Origin: Streptomyces sp. TSRI0281 | GTDB lineage: Bacteria; Actinomycetota; Actinomycetes; Streptomycetales; Streptomycetaceae | Direction: 5' to 3' | DNA: 64,000 nt | Assembly: GCF_001905125.1 (NCBI RefSeq) | Contig: NZ_LWLE01000033.1 | Location: 119,198 to 183,197, forward strand | The notes under the pieces: model-generated | What the model saw: the letters and a program-made list of their open reading frames with translations, nothing else | Told to the model about the DNA's origin: nothing | The model's database searches: none | Position numbers and translations under genes: made by a program | Shown here: piece after piece, positions 44,172-51,654 of the stretch | Layout of the letters: the number at the start of each line of letters is the position of its first letter | How positions within the stretch are numbered: position 1 is the first letter of the stretch

Positions 44172-44246
44172 GGGTGCGTAGCTCAGGGGTAGAGCGCTGC
44201 TCTTACAAAGCAGATGTCGGCAGTTCGAAACTGCCCGCGCCCACCA
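44172..44246 (+). tRNA. tRNA-Val(TAC)
   Basis: A 72-nt cloverleaf (44172-44243) with CCA encoded at 44244-44246. Acceptor stem GGGTGCG pairs with CGCGCCC (one G-T), the D arm has GCTCAGGGGTAGAGC, the anticodon loop is CTTACAA with anticodon TAC (reads GUA, valine) and the T arm GGCAGTTCGAAACTGCC is intact. Confidence 0.95.
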
Positions 44247-44257
44247 AGGTAAAGGCG

Positions 44258-44292
44258 AATCCCCAGGTCAGGGTGTATGTGACCTGGGGATT
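44258..44292 (+). terminator. tRNA terminator
   Basis: Bases 44258-44270 pair perfectly with 44280-44292 (13 bp) around a 9-base loop, directly after the tRNA. The right arm ends in T's. Confidence 0.85.
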
Positions 44293-44383
44293 TGTCATTC
44301 CTACGCTTCGCCACCGCTCTGACTGCACACTGGCTACTTCCCCACTACAGGGCGGCAGCTCCTAAATCTCTCCTATGAGATGA

Positions 44384-44610
44384 CGACAACAGCGCAGATC
44401 AGCAGCTGAATTCAGCGCCACAACGACGCGGCCCTCCCGCACCCGTCACCGGGCCATCGGAGACCACATCCGCGCCGCCCGCCTCACCGCTGGCCCGACG
44501 CAGGAACAGGTGGCGCTCCGCACCGGAACGCGGGCCACGTACAACCGGATCGAGATGGGCCACTCGGCTGCGCTTGTCGACACCCTCATCCGAATCGCCG
44601 ACGCGATTAG
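44384..44610 (+). pseudogene. 5' part of an interrupted XRE-type regulator
   Basis: An open frame encodes RHRAIGDHIRAARLTAG, then TQEQVALRTGTRATYNRIEM and HSAALVDTLIRIADAI, the full helix-turn-helix of a small XRE regulator, and is cut at 44610. The rest (SVPLADLVRE, stop) lies at 49238-49268, beyond the inserted element. No start codon exists between the in-frame stop at 44381-44383 and the domain. An ACG precedes TRPSRTRHRAI where an ATG would be expected, so the gene may have lost its start as well. Confidence 0.85.
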
Positions 44611-46272
44611 CCTCGGTCTTGCATGACGGTCCGTCGGTTCTTCCGTCGGGCCGTTTCGCTGTTGCGGGTTGGTCGTGGGAATGCTGGTGGCCCGGCTGTC
44701 GCGTCGGGTGGGCGCCGGGTTCCACTGCTCTGGTGGGGTGATGCTGCTCGGAGGGACTCGAAGGTGCTGGTCAGCCGGGGTTCGGCAGGGCTTGGAGCCG
44801 GTCGGCCGCTGCGCTGATCACGTCGGTCCAGGGCCAGTGCGCCGCGAGGCGGAGGTAGCGGCGGCGACCGGTGGTGACGAGTTGTGCGGCGGCTGAGAAC
44901 AGGCGGAAGCGAAGCTTCTTCGGTTCCCAGCGGCGGGTCTGGCCGGTCAGGGCGAGCATCGGCATCCAGGCCAGCAGGTCCAGGGCGAGCTGGATGATCT
45001 CCAGCCAGATCTGGTTCTGCGCGAAGCCGTGGAGCGGGAGGTTGCGCAGGCCGGTGGAGCGGGCGTCCCGGATGCGGTCCTCGCAGCGGGCGCGCTGGCG
45101 GTGGCGCAGTTCGAGCCCGGCGATCGCCTCGCCGCCGGGAGTGTTGGTGGCGAAGCAGGTCAGGCGCATGCCGTCGGCGTCGGTGAAGCGGAGCTGGGCG
45201 CCGGGGTGCGGGCGCTCCTTGCGGACGATCAGCCGTATCCCCTTCGGCCACCCCTTCAGACAGTCCCCGCCGATCTCGGCGACCCAGGCGCCGTCGCGGA
45301 CCTCGCCGCCGGGCTCGACGGCCGGCGTCCAGGCCGATGCCGGGACCTTCAGCACGGCCTGGTGGACGGCGTCGGTGATGGTCATGCCGACCGAGTACGA
45401 CAGCCACCGGCCCCGCGCCGCGAGCCAGTTGACGAACTCATGGGTGCCGCCCCCGGAATCGGTGCGGACCAGGGTGCGGCGCCCGCGGCGGAACCTCTTC
45501 GGGAGCTGGGCCAGGGCCAGTTGGGTGGCGGTGATGTGGTCGGCGGCGGTGTTGCTGCCCGCGTTTCCCGGCCGCAGCAGGCCCGCGACCGGCTCACCGG
45601 CGCCGCCCGCCCCGTGGTCGACGAAACCCATGATCGGATGATGGCCGAACGTCCGCTTCCAGGTCGCCGCGGCGTCCTGCTTGTCCGAGTGCGCGATCAC
45701 CAGCACCCCGTCCAGGTCCACGATCACCTGTCCGCCCTGGTCGGGGGCGGCTTCCCCTGCCAGGGCCCAGACATGTTCCCGGACGCCGGCGCGGGCCCGG
45801 CGGATCGCGGTCAGCGCGTGCTTCCCGCTGCCGGCGAGCGTTTCGACCAGGCGTGAGACGGTCGGGTCGGAGGCCACCGCCCCGAACACCGTCGGCTCAG
45901 CCCGCAGCACGGCGACATCGGACAGACAGTCCCCGCCCAGCGCGACCGCGAGTGCCACATCGAGCAGGGTCTTGCCTGGATCATGCACCGCCCGCGCTTT
46001 GCGCCACGGCGCCAACGCCGCCGATATCGCCGTATCCAGGCCGCTCTTGCGGACTGTCTCCACCAACAGCACGGCCCCGGCCTGCGAGACCGCTCCGCCG
46101 CCACTGCCCTCGACACGGACACGGGGGTACGACCCGGTATTCTTCTTCACCTGAGGAGTGCAGCTTTCCTGACGACGACATGGACCCTAGACAAGTCCCA
46201 TCGTCCCAGGTCAGAGGGGCTCCTCGCTTATTTGATCAAGCCTCGGACACTCACACTCGCGAAAGCGCGAGG
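44611..46272 (-). mobile_element. Complete IS1380-family insertion sequence
   Basis: The 1662-bp copy contains one transposase gene on the minus strand and about 122 bases of non-coding DNA upstream of it, the same length as in the truncated copy. Ends begin CCTCG. The ends match imperfectly. Length is normal for the family. Confidence 0.85.
44771..46150 (-). CDS. IS1380-family transposase
   Basis: A 459-residue DDE transposase, full length for the family. Catalytic-core signatures are IVDLDGVLVIAHSDKQDAAATW (first Asp), the second-Asp region LVRTDSGGGTHEFVNWL and RCEDRIRDARSTGLRNLP near the catalytic Glu. No frameshift or stop is visible, so it may be active. It starts MKKNTGSYPRVRVEG; the truncated relative at 48900-49111 begins MKKSIGSCPRVRVEG and is clearly homologous but diverged. 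Confidence 0.92.
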   Translation of the reverse strand: MKKNTGSYPRVRVEGSGGGAVSQAGAVLLVETVRKSGLDTAISAALAPWRKARAVHDPGKTLLDVALAVALGGDCLSDVAVLRAEPTVFGAVASDPTVSRLVETLAGSGKHALTAIRRARAGVREHVWALAGEAAPDQGGQVIVDLDGVLVIAHSDKQDAAATWKRTFGHHPIMGFVDHGAGGAGEPVAGLLRPGNAGSNTAADHITATQLALAQLPKRFRRGRRTLVRTDSGGGTHEFVNWLAARGRWLSYSVGMTITDAVHQAVLKVPASAWTPAVEPGGEVRDGAWVAEIGGDCLKGWPKGIRLIVRKERPHPGAQLRFTDADGMRLTCFATNTPGGEAIAGLELRHRQRARCEDRIRDARSTGLRNLPLHGFAQNQIWLEIIQLALDLLAWMPMLALTGQTRRWEPKKLRFRLFSAAAQLVTTGRRRYLRLAAHWPWTDVISAAADRLQALPNPG

Positions 46273-46276
46273 CTAG

Positions 46277-46648
46277 GGCCCGGCGTGGGATCAGCCGGGC
46301 AGTGCCTGATTGCCTGATCGCGCGGCGGGTGAACGCGGTGTAGGTGGTATCTCGGCGACTCCCGCGTTGAAGATGAGCTCACCGGTGTCGGGTCTTCCAC
46401 CGTGTTCGGGTAGCTGATCGTCTGCCAGGTGTGCTCGGCAGTCTTCCCGATGGCCTGTTTGACGGACGGTTTTCATTCCGGTGGTGAACGAGGAGCGGGC
46501 GTCGGCCCGGCGGCAGGCGGCGATCACGCTGGCGGTGTAGAACTGCGAGTCCGCCCGCAGGTTCCGCACACCTATGCAGCCTGCTTCTCGGGCGGTTGTC
46601 AGGGCCTCGGCCACCAGTTTCGGGGCACCCCGTGAGTCGGCAGGTCAG
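46277..46648 (-). pseudogene. Fragment of a second IS1380-type transposase
   Basis: The minus strand encodes KLVAEALTTAREAGC, then NLRADSQFYTASVIAACRRA and FTTGMK, the middle of a transposase of a different IS1380 branch. Homology then continues only by changing frame: AEHTWQTISYPNTVEDP, DTGELIFNAGVAEIP and TYTAFTRRAIRQSGTARLI lie in three frames. It therefore has two or more frameshifts and no ends. It directly abuts the right end of the intact IS copy. Confidence 0.75.
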
Positions 46649-46698
46649 CACGCGCCATTCTTCGATTTCTTGATGGGAACAGTCGGTGGATCGACCCC

Positions 46699-47217
46699 TC
46701 AGTGGCGGTCACTGGTTCGGGCAACGGTCTCGGCGACCAGGTCGTCCCCGTCGGCGCTGGGCGGGATCGCACGGTCCCGCACCGGGCTGCGGAACGCGAG
46801 GTTGGTGGTGACATGACCGAAGGTCGCGAGCCTATTGGTGAGGTCTTCAAGGTCGGGCATCGACCGGGCGATGACCTTCAGCAGGAAGCAGTCCTCGCCG
46901 GTCACGTGATGGGCTTCCATGATCTGCGGCGTGCAGTCCAGCAGATCGAAAAACTGCTTACCAGCAGGGGTGGTCAGCCGGAGCCGAACGAACGCCGTGA
47001 GCGTGTAGCCGAGCGCGGCGGGGTCGATGACGGCACGGTAGCCCTGGATGGCACCCAGGTCGGTGAGGCGGCGTACCCGGTCCGCCGTGGAGGACGCCGA
47101 CATGGAGATCGCCCGTGCGAGCTCTGCGGTGGTCATCCGCCCGTCCGCCTGCAGGAGCTGGAGGATGGCGTTGTCAGTCACATCGAGTATCAGGCGTTGA
47201 TTCACAGGCATATCCAC
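46699..47217 (-). CDS. Lrp/AsnC-family regulator of the transposon cassette
   Basis: A 172-residue feast/famine regulator. The N-terminal winged helix (about 12-60) is LDVTDNAILQLLQADGRMTTAELARAISMSASSTADRVRRL, followed by the Lrp hinge and ligand-binding domain with FVRLRLTTPAGKQFFDLLD, AHHVTGEDCFLLKVIARSM and LATFGHVTTNLAF. It is divergent from the MFS gene with 89 bases between, so it probably controls the exporter in response to an amino acid or related compound. Confidence 0.88.
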   Translation of the reverse strand: MDMPVNQRLILDVTDNAILQLLQADGRMTTAELARAISMSASSTADRVRRLTDLGAIQGYRAVIDPAALGYTLTAFVRLRLTTPAGKQFFDLLDCTPQIMEAHHVTGEDCFLLKVIARSMPDLEDLTNRLATFGHVTTNLAFRSPVRDRAIPPSADGDDLVAETVARTSDRH

Positions 47218-47306
47218 GAAATTACCGCCGACTCCGAGCCCAGAACAAGCGGGACTCCGGCGTTGGCCCGTTCAGTCTCACGGCTGACGCGGAGATTATT
47301 TCCGGT

Positions 47307-48854
47307 ATGACTGTTTCCCAAACCAGCCGGAACCAGGTCGCGCTCGCCGCGATCTGCCTGTCCGCGCTGATGTTCGGCCTGGAGATCTCGAGCGTTCCGG
47401 TGATCCTGCCCGTGGTCGGAAAAGAGCTGCACGGTGGGTTCGCCGACCTGCAGTGGATCATGAATGCTTACACGATCGCGTGCGCCACCGTGCTCGTGGC
47501 GGCCGGTCTCCTGGCGGACCGATTCGGCCGCAGGCGGCTGTTGGTGGCCGCGGTGGCCGCGTTCGGGCTCACCTCGCTGCTGTGCGGGCTCACACAGGAC
47601 GTCGCGGTGTTGATCGCCGGCCGGTTTCTGCAGGGCATGAGCGGTGGCGTGATGCTCATCTGCCAGGTAGCGATTTTGTCGCACCAGTTCCGGGAGGGGC
47701 GACAGCGCGCCCGTGCGTTCGCGGCGTGGGGCATCGTCTTCGGGATCGGGCTCGGTTTCGGCCCGGCGATCGGCGGCGGGCTGGTATCTCTGGCGAGCTG
47801 GCACTGGGTGTTCCTCGTCCACGTCCTCGTCGCCGCGGTCACCCTGGTCCTGATCGCGATAGGTGTGAACGAGTCCCGTGACCCCAAGGCCGGAAGGGTG
47901 GACCTGCCCGGAATCGGCACGCTCAGCCTGGCGGTGTTCGGGCTGGTTTTCTTCATCACCCAGGGGCCAAGCCTGGGGTTCACCAGCGCCCTGGAGCTGG
48001 GCATCCTCGGGCTGTCGGCGGCGTGCTTCGCCGCATTCGCCGTCGTGGAACGGACCGTCAGGCATCCGGTGTTCCAGTTCTCGGTGTTCCGGATCCCCGC
48101 GTTCTCCGGGGCTCTGCTGGGCTCGATGGGCATGAACTTCAGCTTCTGGCCCCTGATGATCTACCTGCCCATCTATCTGCAGAGCGGTCTCGGCTACGGC
48201 ATCAACACCGCGGCGGCGGCCATGCTCGCGTACACGATCCCAACGCTGCTGCTGCCGCCCCTGGCGGAGCGGCTGGCACTGCGGTACCGGCCCGCAGTGA
48301 TCATCCCCCTCGGGCTGTACACGATCGGTCTCGGGTTCCTGCTGATGAACCTGGGCAGCGGCGCCGACGATGCGAGCTGGCTGACGATCCTGCCCGGAGC
48401 ACTGCTGGCCGGCACCGGCCTCGGGCTGACCAACACGCCGGTCACCAACACCACGACCGGTTCGGTGCCCAGCAACCGGTCGGGCATGGCATCCGGTATC
48501 GACATGAGCGCCCGGATGACTTCGCTCGCCGTAAACATCGCCCTCATGGGGCTGCTGCTGACCATGGGCATCACAGGCAGCCTCCGGGACCGGGTGACCG
48601 GGCAGCTCACCGAGCCCCAGGTCCAGGCGCTGGCCGAACGGGTAGCGAACGGCGACGACACGGCGACACTGCGGCACACGTTCCCTCAACTCACGTACCC
48701 AGACTTGGCGGAACACTTGGTGCGCCCTGCGCTCACGCAAGGCTTCGGCCTGATCACCCTGTACGGCAGCATCGTCGTGTGGATCATCGCGACTGCCAGC
48801 CTCCTGGTCTTCCGCCGCTCTCCGCGCCGCGAACCGGCCAGCTCGCTCAGCTGA
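47307..48854 (+). CDS. MFS exporter of the transposon cassette, DHA2 type
   Basis: The 515-residue transporter has 14 predicted helices. Landmarks are FGLEISSVPVILPVVGKELH in helix 1, the motif-A region GLLADRFGRRRLLV between helices 2 and 3 and motif-C-like GIVFGIGLGFGPAIGGGLV in helix 5. A -10-like GATTAT (47294-47299) ends 7 bases before the ATG at 47307, so it may be leaderless. Being the cargo of a composite element, it is a candidate mobile efflux determinant. Its substrate cannot be read from sequence. Confidence 0.9.
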   Translation: MTVSQTSRNQVALAAICLSALMFGLEISSVPVILPVVGKELHGGFADLQWIMNAYTIACATVLVAAGLLADRFGRRRLLVAAVAAFGLTSLLCGLTQDVAVLIAGRFLQGMSGGVMLICQVAILSHQFREGRQRARAFAAWGIVFGIGLGFGPAIGGGLVSLASWHWVFLVHVLVAAVTLVLIAIGVNESRDPKAGRVDLPGIGTLSLAVFGLVFFITQGPSLGFTSALELGILGLSAACFAAFAVVERTVRHPVFQFSVFRIPAFSGALLGSMGMNFSFWPLMIYLPIYLQSGLGYGINTAAAAMLAYTIPTLLLPPLAERLALRYRPAVIIPLGLYTIGLGFLLMNLGSGADDASWLTILPGALLAGTGLGLTNTPVTNTTTGSVPSNRSGMASGIDMSARMTSLAVNIALMGLLLTMGITGSLRDRVTGQLTEPQVQALAERVANGDDTATLRHTFPQLTYPDLAEHLVRPALTQGFGLITLYGSIVVWIIATASLLVFRRSPRREPASSLS

Positions 48855-48899
48855 CGACCACGACGCGACCGCTTCCCGTCGGCAAGTTGCCTTGAGAGA

Positions 48900-49111
48900 C
48901 CTGCGACCGCGTGGGCCACATCCAGCAGGATCTTGCTCGGATCGTGCACCGCTCGCGGATTCCACCAGGGGGCCAGAGCCGCCGAAATCGCCTGGTCCAG
49001 TTCGGCCCGGCGAACGGTCTCGACCAGCAGTACAGCCCTGGCCTGGGACACCACTCGATGGCCGCCGCCCTCGACCCGGACACGGGGGCACGACCCGATA
49101 CTCTTCTTCAC
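48900..49111 (-). pseudogene. Transposase gene remnant (N-terminal 70 codons)
   Basis: The frame runs from the ATG at 49111 through RAVLLVETVRRAELDQAISAAL and ALAPWWNPRAVHDPSKILL to DVAHAVA and then leaves the transposase pattern at about 48900. About 85 percent of the gene is missing, including the catalytic core. Confidence 0.88.
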
Positions 49112-49233
49112 CTGAGAAGTGCTTCTTTTCTTGCAGCCAACAGGACCCTAGACAAGTCCCATCGTTGCAGGTCAGGAGCACTTCTCGCGTTTACGATCAA
49201 GCACTGGACGGCCACCCTCGTGAAAGCGCGAGG
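48900..49233 (-). mobile_element. Truncated IS1380-family copy (right end of the composite)
   Basis: The start of a transposase gene (49111 to about 48900; MKKSIGSCPRVRVEG ... DVAHAVA, about 70 codons) and all of the 122-base upstream end are kept. Homology to the intact copy stops near 48900, where the coding frame of the neighbouring cassette DNA takes over. Many substitutions separate the two copies, so they are not recent duplicates. Confidence 0.85.
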
Positions 49234-49268
49234 TTAGTGTCCCGCTCGCCGACCTCGTCCGGGAGTAG
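49234..49268 (+). pseudogene. 3' part of the interrupted XRE-type regulator
   Basis: TTAG (49234-49237) is the second copy of the target duplication. The following codons give VPLADLVRE and TAG, the usual last residues of this regulator family, in exactly the frame left open at 44610. Confidence 0.85.
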
Positions 49269-49405
49269 CCGGGTCCGTCACCTGAGTCCGTGCCGGTTCG
49301 GGTCGCGACAGACGCCTTTTGTGGTGCCGCATCCGGAGCAGCCCTGCCCGCCTTCCTCGTTCGCGGGCGGGGTGAAAATCGATGTGCTGTGCATGGTGGT
49401 TCCGA

Positions 49406-49699
49406 TCAGGAGGTGTGGCAGGGGCACGCGCAATCGGGACGCCGGCAGTGGTCGTGACCGTCGGCCAGGTGCGGTTGCTGAGCTGCGCGGCAGTGGGTGC
49501 TGTGTGTGTCGCCGCGGATCTCCTCGGCCAGGGCCAGTACGTCATCGAGCCGGGATCCTGCGGCCGCGGCCTCGGCCAGCTCGGTGTTCGTGATCGGTTC
49601 GCCGTGCCACAGGAGCGTGATCCCGTGTTCGGGGCACCGGGCCATGCCGTCGGTCTCGATCGCGAATTCGTGGACGCCGCCGCTGTGGTGGCACTTCAC
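49406..49699 (-). CDS. Small protein with His/Cys-rich C-terminus, function unknown
   Basis: The 97-residue protein begins MKCHHSGGVHEFAIETDG and has Cys/His pairs near both ends: KCHHSG, RCPEHG and the tail HDHCRRPDCACPCH, which look like metal ligands. The GTG at 49699 follows GGAGGGGATCCGA and overlaps the preceding stop (GTGA). It is the last of five overlapping short genes. Related proteins are common beside XRE regulators in Streptomyces accessory regions, but no family name is certain. Confidence 0.65.
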   Translation of the reverse strand: MKCHHSGGVHEFAIETDGMARCPEHGITLLWHGEPITNTELAEAAAAGSRLDDVLALAEEIRGDTHSTHCRAAQQPHLADGHDHCRRPDCACPCHTS

Positions 49700-49875
49700 T
49701 CGGATCCCCTCCCCAGCGGGTCCGGGGTAGCGGCCTCGGTGTTCGGCCATTGCCGGTGGTCGCTGGGGGCGCGCCAGTCGTAGTGGGGTCCGGTGTGGCC
49801 GGGGGGCTGGGTGCAGCGGGCGAAGGTGCCGGGGTTCTCGGACCAGCAGTACCCGTATCCGATCGGCGCGCTCAC
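49696..49875 (-). CDS. 59-residue protein of unknown function
   Basis: Begins MSAPIGYGYCWSENPGTFAR, has a CTQPPGHTGPHYDWRA motif (Cys/His pairs) and a short acidic tail. Similar Cys-Gly-His-rich mini-proteins appear in Streptomyces accessory operons. The GTG start at 49875 overlaps the preceding stop by 4 bases and the stop overlaps the next start by 4. Longer upstream starts are rejected because they would run over two neighbouring genes. Confidence 0.6.
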   Translation of the reverse strand: MSAPIGYGYCWSENPGTFARCTQPPGHTGPHYDWRAPSDHRQWPNTEAATPDPLGRGSE

Positions 49876-50027
49876 CGGCGTGCCTTCTTCCACGCGCGGC
49901 CGAGCCGTATGACGGTCGCGCACTGTGCCCCCGTACGGCAGGCGTCGCACGTCAGGGTGTGCCCGAGATACGCCAGATACGCGCGCTCCGGGGGCGGGAA
50001 CGCGGTCCGCTGCTGCGTCGACGCCAT
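49872..50027 (-). CDS. 51-residue protein of unknown function
   Basis: Sequence MASTQQRTAFPPPERAYLAY continues to a CxxC pair (TCDACRTG) and a basic C-terminus RLGRAWKKARR. The ATG at 50027 shares one base with the preceding stop (TGATG), and its own stop overlaps the next start. No family recognised. Confidence 0.6.
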   Translation of the reverse strand: MASTQQRTAFPPPERAYLAYLGHTLTCDACRTGAQCATVIRLGRAWKKARR

Positions 50028-50272
50028 CACCGGGCCGCCCTCCGCCCCGAGCACGCCAGGGCGTCCACACACTCACGGGGGAACCACGCGTACGCGGCAC
50101 CGGTGGCGGGGGTGACGCGCTGCTCGCCGAGGTCGACACCCAGGTCGGTGCCGAGCGGCGCCGCGCACCAGACGCAATGCCAACCGCGCTGCTGCTGCTC
50201 GGTGAGATCGCTGACCGTCGGCAGCTGCGTCACCGCCACGGGGGGCTCTTTGGCCGGGCCTTGAGTGGTCAT
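50027..50272 (-). CDS. 81-residue protein of unknown function
   Basis: Begins MTTQGPAKEPPVAVTQLPTV and contains a CxxC motif (WHCVWCAAPLG) and a late Cys in FPRECVDALACSG. The ATG overlaps the preceding gene's stop by 4 bases (ATGA). CxxC plus distal Cys suggests metal binding. No family recognised. Confidence 0.6.
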   Translation of the reverse strand: MTTQGPAKEPPVAVTQLPTVSDLTEQQQRGWHCVWCAAPLGTDLGVDLGEQRVTPATGAAYAWFPRECVDALACSGRRAAR

Positions 50273-50715
50273 ACGAACACCCTCACAGGGCGACGCGGGC
50301 CGCCAGGCCCGAACGCGGCGCCAAGCACCACCGCGTCTGTCGGTGCGCCGCTTCCGTCAGGCTTCTCCAGCCATCCACGCCCCCGCAGATACATGGTGGG
50401 CGGGCAGCGGAACTCCCACGGCGGAGTGTGGATCGTGAGAGCCGGTAAGTCGGCAGGCTCTTCCTTCGTGCCGTACGGCACCAGCCACCAGGCACGGTTG
50501 GCTTCCGGATGGACGAGGACGGGGCCGAGCCTGGCGGACCCGACGCGCTGCATCGCTTCAACCGACCGCAGAAGGTCAGCCTCCACAACCAGCCAGCCGC
50601 GGCCTACAGGGATATGGGCAAGCTCTTCGCCCGCCCATGACTGGTGTGCACGTAAAGGGTCCGGAGCACAAGAAGCCAGCCATGTCGTGCCCGCATTGCG
50701 TGTCCGTGAGGCCAT
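50269..50715 (-). CDS. 148-residue protein of unknown function heading the small-gene operon
   Basis: Begins MASRTRNAGTTWLASCAPDP; the middle (HIPVGRGWLVVEADLLRSVE) and end (PPWEFRCPPTMYLRGRGWLE) are well-formed, with no signal peptide or membrane helix. The ATG at 50715 is the start of homology-like sequence; upstream codons overlap the regulator. Weak resemblance to the N-terminal part of bifunctional primase/polymerase proteins is noted but not trusted. It overlaps the next gene by 4 bases. Confidence 0.6.
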   Translation of the reverse strand: MASRTRNAGTTWLASCAPDPLRAHQSWAGEELAHIPVGRGWLVVEADLLRSVEAMQRVGSARLGPVLVHPEANRAWWLVPYGTKEEPADLPALTIHTPPWEFRCPPTMYLRGRGWLEKPDGSGAPTDAVVLGAAFGPGGPRRPVRVFV

Positions 50716-50801
50716 GACCAGCACGTTAGGGAACCGGGGTGCAGATGCGCGCGGCGATTGCGCCGGATTGCGAATCGCTCCGGCGAGTTTGGCGCGGTTG
50801 C

Positions 50802-51644
50802 TTACGAGAGGTCCAGTGACGCCCGCGCGCGGCCGATCAGGCGCCGCGCCTGCGGGCCGTGAACCGCGGCCTCCGCCATCCAGTCCCACGCCCGCTCGTA
50901 CAAGGCGATGGTCTCCTCATCGTCGAGCCACATCTCGGTGCTGATCGTCTCGACGATGACGCGCCGCCGGTCGTAGATCCAGAACCCGTGGCCGGGCGCG
51001 CGCCGTAACTGTGCCCCGAGAGGGATGACACCGAGCTCGATGGTGTCAAGACCGATCAGCCCGGCCAGGCGGTCGAGCTGTGCGGCCATGACCTCGCGGG
51101 GGCAGGTCACCACGTACAACGCGCCCTCCCACAGCAGGAACCGGAACCGCTTCCCGGGTTCGTACAGCACGTCCTGGCGTCGGATGCGGGCGCGTACTGC
51201 GGCCTCGATGTCCTTGGGGATCTGGCGGAACTCGGCGTTCGAAGCGAACACGTGCCGGGCGTAGTCCGCGGTCTGGAACAGCCCAGGGATACGGGACACT
51301 TCCACACCGCGAATGACCTTGGTGGCCGTAGTTTCCTCGATGGCCAGCTCTTGGCGGGCCCGGTGTCCGCCGGCCAGCTGGCGGCGCCATGATCTGTACT
51401 GGGTCTCCAGGCCGACGAGCCGGCTCTTCAGCTCGGCAGCCAGGTCCGGGCGACCCACCGCCTCGGCCCACTCCGTGAGGTCCGCTGCGTTGGGGGTCTG
51501 CTTTCCGGTTTCCAGGCGCGAGACCTTCGAGCGCTGCCAGCCGAGCGCCTCGGCTGCACCCTTGCCGTCGAGGCCGGCCTCGGTGCGCAGCTCGCGGAGC
51601 CGTGCGCCGAGGACGACCCGGGCAGATTGGAAGTCAGTGCTCAC
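50802..51644 (-). CDS. XRE/DUF5753 regulator
   Basis: A 280-residue regulator. The helix-turn-helix (about 12-65) is LGARLRELRTEAGLDGKGAAEALGWQRSKVSRLETGK, followed by a DUF5753 domain with RIPGLFQTADYARHVFA, RRQDVLYEPGKRFRFLLWEG and GVIPLGAQLRRAPGHGFWI. Same protein family as the WhiJ-like gene at 11582. Here its partners appear to be DUF6879 upstream (10 bases) and the small overlapping genes downstream, with no DUF397 gene seen. Confidence 0.9.
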   Translation of the reverse strand: MSTDFQSARVVLGARLRELRTEAGLDGKGAAEALGWQRSKVSRLETGKQTPNAADLTEWAEAVGRPDLAAELKSRLVGLETQYRSWRRQLAGGHRARQELAIEETTATKVIRGVEVSRIPGLFQTADYARHVFASNAEFRQIPKDIEAAVRARIRRQDVLYEPGKRFRFLLWEGALYVVTCPREVMAAQLDRLAGLIGLDTIELGVIPLGAQLRRAPGHGFWIYDRRRVIVETISTEMWLDDEETIALYERAWDWMAEAAVHGPQARRLIGRARASLDLS

Positions 51645-51654
51645 ACGGTCGAAG

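Larger units (their letters stand above)
44611..49233. mobile_element. IS1380-bounded composite element carrying an Lrp-MFS cassette
   Basis: The 4.6-kb element has one complete IS1380-family copy at its left end and a 5'-truncated relative at its right, both in the same orientation. The outer ends are CCTCGGTCTTGC (44611) and the complement of GCGCGAGG (49226-49233), inverted over about 14 of 19 bases. It is flanked by TTAG at 44607-44610 and at 49234-49237. Removing it with one TTAG rejoins a regulator gene in frame: IADAI + SVPLADLVRE + stop. The inner ends have CTAG (46273-46276) instead of TTAG. Confidence 0.85.

Noticed and set aside
44611..46272. The intact IS as a stand-alone insertion into the regulator gene
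   Set aside because: The DNA right after its inner end is not the regulator's continuation; that continuation is 3 kb further on, past the second IS end, and the matching TTAG is there.
44172..49405. A prophage or integrative element using the tRNA-Val 3' end as attachment site
   Set aside because: No integrase, excisionase or repeat of the tRNA 3' end was found in the window. The insertion that is present is explained by IS1380 ends with a TTAG duplication.
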